From positions 558,001 to 622,000 of the forward strand of contig NZ_CP172404.1 of NCBI RefSeq assembly GCF_048213115.1: 64,000 nucleotides of DNA, read 5' to 3'. Positions 47,178-55,019 of the stretch are shown here, piece by piece; position 1 is the stretch's first letter, and the number at the start of each line of letters is the position of its first letter. Source of the stretch: Niveibacterium terrae. GTDB lineage: Bacteria; Pseudomonadota; Gammaproteobacteria; Burkholderiales; Rhodocyclaceae. The notes under the pieces were generated by a model. That model worked only from the letters and a program-made list of their open reading frames with translations, made no database searches and was not told where the DNA came from. The position numbers were made by a program, and so were the translations under genes.

Positions 47178-47243
47178 TGAATCGGCCCGGCTTTTCTAGA
47201 CACTTCGAAGCCTTAAACTAGGCGTCCCAGTGGAGAAGTGTCG

Positions 47244-47522
47244 ATGAGCAACAAACGGTACCCGGAAGAGTTCAAGATTGAAGCGGTGAAACAGGTCACC
47301 GAACGCGGACATAGCGTGTCTGAAGTGTCAGCCCGTCTGGATGTGAGCATTCACAGCCTGTACGTCTGGATCAAGCGCTACAGCCAGACGCCGCAGGAAC
47401 GCCAGGCCCATGACGGTCAGCAGGAAGAGTTGCGGCGACTGCGCGCGGAACTCAAGCGGGTGACTGAGGAGCGCGACATCCTAAAAAAAGCCGCGGCGTA
47501 CTTTGCCAAGCAGTCCGGGTAA
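47244..47522 (+). CDS. IS3-family transposase OrfA
   Basis: A 92-residue helix-turn-helix protein: KRYPEEFKIEAVKQVTERGH, then VSEVSARLDVSIHSLYVWIK, followed by a leucine-zipper-like ELRRLRAELKRVTEERDILK. It binds the terminal repeats. A slippery A7G run (47483-47490) near its end is placed for a -1 frameshift into OrfB. An in-frame GTG two codons upstream is an alternative start. Confidence 0.9.
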   Translation: MSNKRYPEEFKIEAVKQVTERGHSVSEVSARLDVSIHSLYVWIKRYSQTPQERQAHDGQQEELRRLRAELKRVTEERDILKKAAAYFAKQSG

Positions 47523-48394
47523 GGTACGCATTCATCGAGGCGCATCAGAGCAAGTGGCCGATCCGGCGCATGTGCAAGGTGCTTAAGGTCCATCCGAGCG
47601 GCTACTACGCTTGGTGTGCCCAGCCGCTCTCAGAGCGCGCCCGCGATGACCTGCGCGTTTAGGCGCTGATCAAACAGCACTGGCTGGAGAGCGGCTCCGT
47701 GTATGGCTATCGCAAGATCACACTGGATTTGCGTGATCAGGGCGAGTCGTGCGGCAGGCATCGGGTTGCTCGGCTGATGCGCCAGATCGGCTTGAAATCG
47801 TTGAGAGGCTATGGCCGCCGCCCTGGCTGCTATGGAGGTCGTCCGGCCAATGTCTCGCCCAATCACCTGCAGCGGGAGTTCGATGTATCGGAACCGAACA
47901 AGGTTTGGGTCACAGACATCACCTACATCCGCACGCATGAGGGTTGGTTGTTCCTGGCTGCAGTACTGGATTTGTTCTCGCGACAAATTGTCGGATGGTC
48001 AATGAGCGCACAGATGACCGCTGAGCTGGCGCTGAACGCCTTGCTGATGGCGGTTTGGCGGCGCAAACCGGGCTGCGAGGTCCTGGTTCATTCTGATCAA
48101 GGTAGCCAGTTCAGCAGCGAAGATTGGCAGTCGTTTCTACGCACACACAAGCTCAAGGGAAGCATGAGCCGACGCGGCAACTGCCACGGCAACGCGGTCG
48201 CGGAGAGCTTTTTCCAACTACTCAAGCGCGAGCGGATCAAGCGGAAGATCTACGCCACCCGTGAAGAAGCTCGCCGAGATGTCTTTGACTATATCGAAAT
48301 GTTCTACAACCCGAAACGGCGACATAGCCACGCAAACGGCATGTCTCCGGTAAACTACGAAAAGCAGTATTTCATGAAGCTCGGGTCTGTCTAG
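47483..48394 (+). pseudogene. IS3-family transposase OrfB, nonsense-interrupted
   Basis: The -1 frame after the A7G site encodes RYAFIEAHQSKWPIRRM and HPSGYYAW, then stops at TAG 47660-47662, and resumes ALIKQHWLESGSVYGYRK. The rest is an rve/DDE integrase with the Asp residues in VWVTDITYI and VHSDQGSQF and the Glu in NAVAESFFQLLKRE. Only the single stop breaks the frame, so the damage looks recent, or the codon is a sequencing error. Confidence 0.85.
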
Positions 48395-48539
48395 GAAATT
48401 AGGGCCGATTCAATGCGACCGCAATGCAATATTGGCTGACGTTGCCGTGATCAAACAGCTATGCAGCAACTGCACGCGACGGGTTCTGATATTCACCCTC
48501 CTGATAATGGCGGTATATATCACCCATCAGGAGAAGCCC

Positions 48540-49040
48540 ATGCAGCCACTAATTAATCTCGATCATTTGCTTGGCCAACAGCTATGTGGGTTGGAAGCCT
48601 TTACGCATAACATTCCCGCCCAGCAAACTCAAAGTGTGCTGCGCCTTGGTCTCGCGCTGCACCTGGCCGATACCGCCTTGGTATGCCTGTCTGCTCCCGC
48701 CTACCGGCACGCCAGCCCTCCACAACCACGTCTGCGATACTGCAATCGGGAAGGGTGGGAGTTGTATCGACAGCTACCCGAGATGCAAAGAGAGGTTGGC
48801 CGCTGGCTAATCTTGCCGGTTAGCCGGTTTCAGGCGCGAATGGGTCAAATGCTGCTAAGTGCTAGCAGCTCTGAAAGTGCAATGCTCACGCTTCAATTTA
48901 GCGATGAGCCATGCGAGATCCGCTGGAGAGCCGAACTTGGCGGGTATATTGAACTGGCACCAGCGGGCATTCGCCATACGCTTTCAACCATCAATCCTGC
49001 CCCCGATAATGCACTGTTTGGCTGGCTTTCCCCTGGGTAA
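48540..49040 (+). CDS. hypothetical island protein
   Basis: A 166-residue soluble protein I do not recognise. It begins MQPLINLDHLLGQQLCGLEA, has a central Leu/Ala helix (LRLGLALHLADTALVC), and a second half with WLILPVSRFQARMGQML. I start at the ATG 48540 preceded by AGGAG; the frame is open 36 codons further but without a ribosome-binding site. It lies between the IS and the lasso cluster, and its base composition is closer to 50% GC than that of the flanks. Confidence 0.5.
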   Translation: MQPLINLDHLLGQQLCGLEAFTHNIPAQQTQSVLRLGLALHLADTALVCLSAPAYRHASPPQPRLRYCNREGWELYRQLPEMQREVGRWLILPVSRFQARMGQMLLSASSSESAMLTLQFSDEPCEIRWRAELGGYIELAPAGIRHTLSTINPAPDNALFGWLSPG

Positions 49041-49224
49041 TTTAGGACGCGCAGCAACACTTCCGCATAAGCGTTCATCGTTAGGGAGTACGGTATTGAA
49101 CCACCAGAATCGGGAATCCCCTCTTCGATAAATACCGGTTTCTCGGGCCATATCGGCTCCTTTCTGGCCCGCCCTCGCTGCTTATATTCATCATGTCGCG
49201 AACGGCGATTTTACCGGTGATGGC

Positions 49225-50820
49225 TCATGTGAACTGGATTCTCTTGAATATCCAATGGGCCATTCGTTGAAAAGGGTAGATGATTTTCAGGGGCGCAGGA
49301 TAGTTTGCTTGCTCAAGGAAGCTGCCTCTCCAAATCAGTAAGCGGTAGTTCCACAATTGCGATTTCCAGTTCGGACGCAGCAGGATATTGCAAACAAACT
49401 CCTCTTTGAGGATACGCACTAGAGTGCGATGCTGCGAGATGATTTCGGAAGAGTGCTGGATACAGATTCGTGTGTGTGATATCAACAAGGGGGGGGCGCG
49501 GTGGAGATTGAGTAAGTCCTCCTGCCCAAATAGTTCTTTAGTCATATCCATTGCCAAGGCAACCGCCCGGCCTGATTTTGTTTTTTTGCACTGTTTCCAA
49601 GCTGCTTCAGCGTCGAATCGGGAATCCCGAATGACCGCATAAATATCCGCCAACCACTTGATCCGGAACCAGAAATGCTTGCTGCCGTGTTCGCACAGGT
49701 AGACGAACTGCTCCAGTTCCTCCATCGTCCGGATCTGACTAGCCCCAAGTTTCATGACTTTGGACTTAGCCATGAGTTCGTCAAACGAAACCTGATAACC
49801 ATAGGGGTTTATAGAGAGTCGCCAGTGGAGCTCCACCGTCATGCCGGTTCGGGAGCAGTGGTATTCAAAGTGATATTCCTGTTTGAACTGTAGCTCCTTG
49901 TGCCAATCCCGTGTAGGTTCGAATTCTGTTCTTTCAAATCCCATCTCTTTCATTAATTTTTCGGCCAGCTCGAACTGCTCCGGCCGGATCAGTAAATCCA
50001 GATCGCGGGAGTGCCGCAGGTTCGGATTCGGGTAATAGCGCATCCCGACGGAGAGCCCCTTCAGCAACAGGAAATCGATTTTCTGTTCTTCAAAAAGCTT
50101 GGCGATGCGGGTGAGCACGGCAACGGACAGCATGTTTTGCCGTGTGACGGCTTCCTGCCGCTGGATCAGTCCCGACATCAGTTTGGGTTCGACCATGCCG
50201 GCCGGATATTTTTTCAGGTGATGCAGCAGCAGGGGGGCGACGCGGTGGCGGTCGGCTAGTTCGAGCAGGTGTTTCCAGTTTTCCGGCAAGGGGATCGCCG
50301 TATCGGGCTGGATATCGAACTGGCAGGCGTCGCAAATTATTTTCAGGCAGGGGTCGGCGAAGAGCGGGGAGGATATCGGGCTGAACTCGTGGAGAAGGGT
50401 GAATGTGTCGATTTCTTCGTGGCCCAGAATAGGCGTGCTGTGGCAGCTCAACCAAGCATGGGCCGGGAGTGTTCCGTCCTCAGTGCGGCGCACGCCCAGA
50501 TGCAGCGTGCCGGGAATGCCCCTCCGTCGCAAAAGGGCATGGGCGGCCAGTGCCTGCGGCAGGCAAACCGCAGCGAAGGGCAAGCGCTCGGCGGCCCGGC
50601 GAATGGCTCGGCCTACGGCCTGTGCGGTGCGGATTTCATTTTCCCGGCTCTGTCCGGAAGCGGCGGAGAGCGGTTCGCGCAGCCGCGCGGCAAGCCGAGC
50701 AAAGGGCAGAAAGCGCACTTGCAACACGGCGACAGCTAAAGGCAGCAGGCTGCGAAGAACAAGAATTTTGTGCTGGATGATTGGGGCTGAAGGCATTGCG
50801 GGAAAAGGAAAGGGCGACAT
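49225..50820 (-). CDS. lasso-peptide leader peptidase (B2) fused to a nucleotidyltransferase
   Basis: A 531-residue two-domain protein. Residues ~1-145 match the transglutaminase-like B2 protease that removes the leader: Cys86 in FAAVCLPQALAAH, His121 in LPAHAWLSC and an Asp near 138. Residues ~180-530 match a minimal nucleotidyltransferase of the NTP_transf_5 type: FLLLKGLSVGMRYY then RHSRDLDLLIRP with Asp273 and Asp275 as metal ligands. Nucleotidyltransferases occur as separate genes in some lasso clusters (pseudomycoidin); a fusion to B2 is unusual to my knowledge. The ATG 50820 has AAGGA very close upstream; a TTG start at 50862 would add 14 residues. It lies downstream of the precursor, past a terminator. 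Confidence 0.85.
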   Translation of the reverse strand: MSPFPFPAMPSAPIIQHKILVLRSLLPLAVAVLQVRFLPFARLAARLREPLSAASGQSRENEIRTAQAVGRAIRRAAERLPFAAVCLPQALAAHALLRRRGIPGTLHLGVRRTEDGTLPAHAWLSCHSTPILGHEEIDTFTLLHEFSPISSPLFADPCLKIICDACQFDIQPDTAIPLPENWKHLLELADRHRVAPLLLHHLKKYPAGMVEPKLMSGLIQRQEAVTRQNMLSVAVLTRIAKLFEEQKIDFLLLKGLSVGMRYYPNPNLRHSRDLDLLIRPEQFELAEKLMKEMGFERTEFEPTRDWHKELQFKQEYHFEYHCSRTGMTVELHWRLSINPYGYQVSFDELMAKSKVMKLGASQIRTMEELEQFVYLCEHGSKHFWFRIKWLADIYAVIRDSRFDAEAAWKQCKKTKSGRAVALAMDMTKELFGQEDLLNLHRAPPLLISHTRICIQHSSEIISQHRTLVRILKEEFVCNILLRPNWKSQLWNYRLLIWRGSFLEQANYPAPLKIIYPFQRMAHWIFKRIQFT

Positions 50821-50863
50821 ATTCCTTATACCGGCTGGCACGCGGTGGATCAAGCAGGGCAAG

Positions 50864-50895
50864 AAAAAACCGGATCGCCACGGCTATCCGGTTTT
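50864..50895 (-). terminator. terminator between lasso precursor and B2 gene
   Basis: Reading the minus strand, AAAACCGGAT/ATCCGGTTTT forms a perfect 10-bp stem with a 10-nt loop, ending in TTTTTTCTT. It begins 24 bases after the precursor stop codon. It should make a short, abundant precursor mRNA with some read-through into the B2 gene. Confidence 0.85.
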
Positions 50896-50918
50896 GGGGG
50901 TGTGGCGAGTACTGCAGT

Positions 50919-51035
50919 TTAAGAGTTGCTGCTATCGCCCTCTTGGTTGTTCGTCCCAACCCCCTCCGCTTCGCTCAGGGCGAAGACGGTGACTTCCGGG
51001 GCTTCCCATTTGAGTTTTTCAACTTGCTGATCCAT
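50919..51035 (-). CDS. lasso-peptide precursor (A), paeninodin-type
   Basis: A 38-codon gene with GGGAG before its ATG. The leader begins MDQQVEKLKWEAPEV; W10, P13 and V15 match the (Y/W)xxPx(L/V) motif read by PqqD-type leader binders. Keeping the motif-to-core spacing I recall for paeninodin puts the cleavage before Gly25 and gives the core GVGTNNQEGDSSNS. Gly1 to Glu8 would be an eight-residue ring, with GDSSNS as tail and a C-terminal Ser, the residue phosphorylated in paeninodin. Oddities: position -2 is Ala rather than the near-universal Thr, and the tail has no bulky residue. Flanked by a promoter and a terminator and by lasso enzymes on both sides. Confidence 0.85.
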   Translation of the reverse strand: MDQQVEKLKWEAPEVTVFALSEAEGVGTNNQEGDSSNS

Positions 51036-51076
51036 GTGTTGCTCCCTGTTGGAAACAATAAAATGCCGCAAGCCAG

Positions 51077-51105
51077 AATCTAGCTACGAAGCCTGATTCG
51101 TGCAA
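51077..51105 (-). promoter_or_regulatory. promoter of the lasso precursor
   Basis: On the minus strand TTGCAC (51105-51100), a 17-bp spacer and TAGATT (51082-51077). Transcription would begin about 35 bases before the precursor ATG. Confidence 0.75.
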
Positions 51106-51123
51106 GGGCTTTTTCGGTTTGGA

Positions 51124-51150
51124 GCGAAACCGCCTTGTTTCGCCTCTTTT
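51124..51150 (+). terminator. hairpin in the leader of the cyclase transcript
   Basis: GCGAAAC/GTTTCGC with a 6-nt loop is followed by CTCTTTTT on the plus strand, 44 bases before the cyclase start. It can block antisense read-through from the precursor region or attenuate the cyclase operon. Confidence 0.5.
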
Positions 51151-51193
51151 TGCACGGCAAAATGCGCGGAGTGAACCTGATTCGGGGTGCGGA

Positions 51194-53050
51194 ATGATCC
51201 ACAGCTTATTAATTTCCGGGAAAGCGGGCGGGGGCACGGGCCATGCCCACATCGTCACCGGTCCGGAATGGCGGGTGGGCTGGAGCCTGCTGCCGGAATC
51301 CGGCATGGTCGCCAAAGTCCGCGAGCAGGGCAGCACAGTGGTTTTCGCCTGCGCCCGGCTCGGCGCGCGAGAGACGCTGGATCGGGAATGCGGCGGCGCG
51401 GATTTCACGGATGACGCAGATCGCGTTTTCGCGGCTTGGGACCGCTGGGGCGAGGCCGCGCCGGCGCATCTGTACGGGAACTGGTGTCTGTGGGTGCGCT
51501 GGCAGGATGGCCGCGTCTGGATGGCGCGGGATGCCAACCCGAACCTCGGCTGGTTTTTCCGCGAACTGCCGGACGGCATCGCGGTGGCGAGCCATCTGCC
51601 CTCCTTGCTGAAACTGGAAGGTCTGCCCGCGCCAGACGTGGACGAGGCCATTTTGTGCGAATTGATGATTCGCGTGCGAGCGCAAGATAACCGGCGTACT
51701 TTCTGGAAGGGGATCGGTGCGATCCCGGTTGGTGCCTCGCTGACCCGGACTGCGAGCGGGACGAAAATCCGACGCTGGTGGTTTCCGGAGAAAACGCCGG
51801 TGCGGGCCGATTTGTCCCGGCAAGAACACGAGCAGCGTTTCCGCGAGGTATTGGCGCAGTGTGTGGAAGACGCGCTGCCCGCGCAAGGCCCTCTGGCGAT
51901 TACCTTGAGCGGCGGTCTGGATTCGGGTTCGGTGGCCGCCATCGCAGGGCCGCAAGCCCGGCGGCGCGGTCAGGCGCTGCATGCCTATACTCTGGTGCCG
52001 GCCCGGCAAACGGGGTCGGTGGAGCGGCCCATCGTGAACGAATGGGATTATGCTGCGGCTACGGCCACGCAGGTCGGCACGGCCAGCCATAGGGCGGTTT
52101 CGGCGGCGGTGTCCATCGTGGATGCGCTCGCCCGCTCGGTCCGCGATATCGGCTTGCCCGAAGCTAATTCCAATTATCACTGGCTGGAAAGCATGGCGCG
52201 GCTGGCCTCGGAGGACGGGGCAAGTACGCTTTTGCAAGGCCAGTTTGGCAACGTCACGCTTTCCTGGCCGGGGCTCGGATATTTTTGGTCCGCGCTCGCG
52301 CATGGCGACTGGAGACAGGCCGCGAGTGCCGTCTGCGGGCGGGCTGGATGGCGGCGCTTTGTCCGGCGGCAGCTTGGGCATATTGCCCGCCCGGTGCTCG
52401 CATTCCTGCGGCCTCGCCGCCCAAACCCGTGGCTAGAAAGCCGCGTCGCCCTGCTGGCCCCGGACCAGCGGGCCCGGTTTGAAGCCGGCCTTTTGCCGGT
52501 TCGGCGCGAGGAGGCCGAACGCGATTTTCTGCCGCAAGACGCAAACCGGATGCGCCTGTCCGTGCTGACAGGACGCGTGGGCCGGGTTTGGACTCCGATC
52601 GGCCGGGCCTACGGGGTTTCGGTTCTGGACCCGACCGGCGATCGCCGGATGGTGGAATTGTGCTATTCGGTACCGGATTGGGTGTTCTGGAACGGCGGAA
52701 AGCAAAAGGGGCTGGTGCGCCAAGGAATGCGCGGGCGTTTGCCGGACAAGGTGCTGGATTGCCCGTCCAAGGCGGTGCAGGGTGCGGATTTGTGCGCCCG
52801 CCTTATGGAAGAGCGCGGCGCGATTCAGTCCTGTATCGACCGTTTCCGGGCGGTTCCGCTCGTGCGCGAATGGATCGATCTGGAGGCCATGCAGGGCGTT
52901 CTGGACCGCCTTGTTCCCGATGCCGACCAGTGGCTGTGGGCCGAAGCCCAAAACACGCTTTGCCGGGGGCTTGTGTTCGGGTTTTTTCTGGAATACGCCC
53001 AGCAATTGCGCGATGCCAAGCGAGATGATCGCCAATGCGATCCTTCCTGA
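51194..53050 (+). CDS. lasso-peptide cyclase (C), asparagine-synthetase-like
   Basis: A 618-residue homologue of asparagine synthetase B that would activate the ring carboxylate (predicted Glu8) as AMP ester and close the macrolactam with the new N terminus. The N-terminal Ntn-like domain (about 1-200) lacks the Cys2 nucleophile, as usual in lasso cyclases. The ATP-pyrophosphatase loop is ITLSGGLDSGSVAA at about residues 237-250. I start at ATG 51194 after GGTGCGGA; the open frame extends 25 codons upstream over the leader hairpin. It overlaps the exporter gene by 16 bases. Confidence 0.9.
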   Translation: MIHSLLISGKAGGGTGHAHIVTGPEWRVGWSLLPESGMVAKVREQGSTVVFACARLGARETLDRECGGADFTDDADRVFAAWDRWGEAAPAHLYGNWCLWVRWQDGRVWMARDANPNLGWFFRELPDGIAVASHLPSLLKLEGLPAPDVDEAILCELMIRVRAQDNRRTFWKGIGAIPVGASLTRTASGTKIRRWWFPEKTPVRADLSRQEHEQRFREVLAQCVEDALPAQGPLAITLSGGLDSGSVAAIAGPQARRRGQALHAYTLVPARQTGSVERPIVNEWDYAAATATQVGTASHRAVSAAVSIVDALARSVRDIGLPEANSNYHWLESMARLASEDGASTLLQGQFGNVTLSWPGLGYFWSALAHGDWRQAASAVCGRAGWRRFVRRQLGHIARPVLAFLRPRRPNPWLESRVALLAPDQRARFEAGLLPVRREEAERDFLPQDANRMRLSVLTGRVGRVWTPIGRAYGVSVLDPTGDRRMVELCYSVPDWVFWNGGKQKGLVRQGMRGRLPDKVLDCPSKAVQGADLCARLMEERGAIQSCIDRFRAVPLVREWIDLEAMQGVLDRLVPDADQWLWAEAQNTLCRGLVFGFFLEYAQQLRDAKRDDRQCDPS

Positions 53051-54708
53051 CCGCGCTGGTCCGTTTCGAGGGCGCGCGCCGCCTGTCCGGCTTATCGGCC
53101 CTGTTGCTAGCTGCCACGCTGGCCGACAGTCTGGGCTATATTCTGCTCTTGCCGATTCTGCAAGGCTTGCTGAATCACCAACCGCCACGCATGCTGAACC
53201 GCTTTCTGGTGCCGCTCGGTCTGCCCGGTGGCTGGCCACCCGTGTTCGCCATGGCGGGACTCCTGATCGTGGCGCGAATGCTTTTTTCGCATTTCCGCGA
53301 AATCCATCTGGCTCGCTTGCGTTGCGGCTTTGTCGAAACACTGCGAGTGGAAATCGGGCGTGCGCTCCTCGGTGCGGAATGGCGCTATCTGGCCGGGCTC
53401 GATCACGCCCACTTGCTGCATACATGCAAAGACGATCTGGGCCGGATCAGCCAAGGGACTTTCCATATCTTGCAGATCGCGGTGAACGGCGCGCTTGTCA
53501 CGGGGTATCTCGCGGCGGCGCTCTGGCTATCGGTACCGCTGACCTTGGTCGCGGCAGGGCTGCTGGGCCTCGCCGCCTGGATGATTCGCCATCAGTTGCG
53601 CCAGTCCCAATCGCTGGGCGTGGCCTTTGGCAAGGTGAACCAGCAAGCGACGGCGACCTTGCAAAGGCTCTTGCAGGGCCTGAAGATCTTCAAGACTTTT
53701 TCCGTGGAAGCCGAACAGGGCCGCTTGCTGGAGGAATCTGCACGCCGCCAGAGCGAGGAGCAAATCCGCTTCGTCCGCGCGCAATCGCGCTGGCGCAGGT
53801 TTTCGGAACTGGGCGGGCTGAGCGGTTTGATCGCGGTGTTCTTTTTGGGCTGGCAGGTGTTGCATTTGCCAGTTGCCGCGATTCTGATCTTCATGCTGCT
53901 CGTCATGCGGATCGTTCCCGCCGCCAACCAGTTGCAGCAAAATTTCCAGTTGCTGGGCCACATGCTGCCTGCATTTGCCAGCTTGCAGTCGATCTTGCGG
54001 GATTGCCGCGCGGCCCGCGAAACCCCGGTCGCCCCGCAAGGCTTGACGCCGCCCACGATGTTGAAACTGGACCGGGTGAGCGTGTTTTATCCGGGAAAGC
54101 GCGCGCTCGATGCCGTTTCGCTGGATATGCCGCGAAACTCGATTCTGGGCCTTGTGGGCCCGTCCGGCGCGGGCAAGAGCACGCTCGCGGACGTGATGCT
54201 CGGCCTCTTGCCGCCCGACGAAGGGGCCTTTCTGCTCGATAACGTGCCGCTGGGGGCGCAAACCCGTTTGGAATGGCGGCACAAGGTCGCGTATGTGCCG
54301 CAGGATGCGCTGCTCCTGCCGGGCACGGTTCGGGATAACCTGAAGCTCGCGCGACCGGATGCGGACGACGAGGCCTTGTGGCATGCGCTGGAAGACGCGG
54401 CGGCGGCGGATTTCGTGCGCCAGCGTCCGGAAGGGCTGGATTCGCCGGTCGGCGAGCGGGGCGGACTCTTTTCAGGCGGGGAGCGGCAAAGGCTGGCGCT
54501 GGCGCGGGCCTTGTTGCGCGATCCGTGGCTCTTGGTGCTCGACGAGGTGACGAGCCAACTTGATGCGGAGAACGAGGCGAAGATCGCGCAGTCCATCGCA
54601 CGGCTGCGAGGAAAGGTCGGCATCGTGATTGTGGCCCACCGCCCGGCCTTGCTGGAACTAGCCGATTTCACGGTGAGGCTGGAAAACGGACAGAGGGTTG
54701 TGGCCTGA
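53035..54708 (+). CDS. lasso-peptide ABC exporter (D)
   Basis: A 557-residue half-transporter with fused membrane and ATPase parts. About six hydrophobic segments lie in residues 15-315. The nucleotide-binding domain has Walker A VGPSGAGKST (375-384), signature LFSGGERQRLALARALL and Walker B WLLVLDEVT. It is expected to dimerise, export the mature peptide and give self-protection. No N-terminal peptidase domain is present, consistent with leader removal by B2. The 16-bp overlap with the cyclase indicates coupled translation. Confidence 0.9.
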   Translation: MRSFLTALVRFEGARRLSGLSALLLAATLADSLGYILLLPILQGLLNHQPPRMLNRFLVPLGLPGGWPPVFAMAGLLIVARMLFSHFREIHLARLRCGFVETLRVEIGRALLGAEWRYLAGLDHAHLLHTCKDDLGRISQGTFHILQIAVNGALVTGYLAAALWLSVPLTLVAAGLLGLAAWMIRHQLRQSQSLGVAFGKVNQQATATLQRLLQGLKIFKTFSVEAEQGRLLEESARRQSEEQIRFVRAQSRWRRFSELGGLSGLIAVFFLGWQVLHLPVAAILIFMLLVMRIVPAANQLQQNFQLLGHMLPAFASLQSILRDCRAARETPVAPQGLTPPTMLKLDRVSVFYPGKRALDAVSLDMPRNSILGLVGPSGAGKSTLADVMLGLLPPDEGAFLLDNVPLGAQTRLEWRHKVAYVPQDALLLPGTVRDNLKLARPDADDEALWHALEDAAAADFVRQRPEGLDSPVGERGGLFSGGERQRLALARALLRDPWLLVLDEVTSQLDAENEAKIAQSIARLRGKVGIVIVAHRPALLELADFTVRLENGQRVVA

Positions 54709-54858
54709 GGGATGGTTTGCCATCCGGCAGGTGCGATGCCGTTGACTCAAAGAAAGATCGTCCCACTCCCCAACCCTACCCCGCTTGCAGAAGAGGGGGT
54801 GAATCGATGCTGAAGGATTTTCGGTAACGAAGTAAAACAGGCAAACCGTTTGGAATTT

Positions 54859-54935
54859 CGTCATTCCGAGCTTAACCCGGAATCCAGAGGTTTTTGCATG
54901 CATCGCGCTGGATTCCGGCCTTCGCCAGAATGACG
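54859..54935. repeat. dispersed-type palindromic intergenic repeat
   Basis: CGTCATTCC...GGAATCCAG and CTGGATTCC...AGAATGACG form a long imperfect inverted repeat of 77 bp. Elements of this GTCATTCC/GGAATGAC type are widely scattered in proteobacterial genomes. It lies in the 311-bp gap between exporter and kinase and may separate two transcripts. Confidence 0.7.
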
Positions 54936-55019
54936 CGATTTTTAAAACGATTTCGGTCGAATACTTAACCGGGAAAGACGGTCAAAAAATGGTGTTTTGT
55001 TTTTGGAGATGACTTTCGA

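Larger units (their letters stand above)
47178..48412 (+). mobile_element. IS3-family insertion sequence
   Basis: A 1235-bp element with 25-bp imperfect terminal inverted repeats: left TGAATCGGCCCGGCTTTTCT..., right (reverse complement) TGAATCGGCCCTAATTTCCT..., both continuing AGACA. Inside are the two overlapping reading frames typical of the family. No target duplication is visible (flanks GGGG and ATGC). The second frame has a stop codon, so the copy is probably inactive by itself. Confidence 0.9.

Noticed and set aside
46853..47221. 122-codon frame between the GNAT-like gene and the IS
   Set aside because: No ribosome-binding site, no family resemblance, and it runs into the IS terminal repeat.
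52782..54242. 486-codon frame across the cyclase-exporter junction
   Set aside because: It is out of frame with both conserved proteins and has the Arg/Ala-rich composition of a frame shadow.
54709..55019. Possible second lasso precursor in the gap between exporter and kinase
   Set aside because: All short frames were read by eye; none has a leader motif with a Gly/Ala-to-Asp/Glu ring spacing, and the gap is largely a palindromic repeat.
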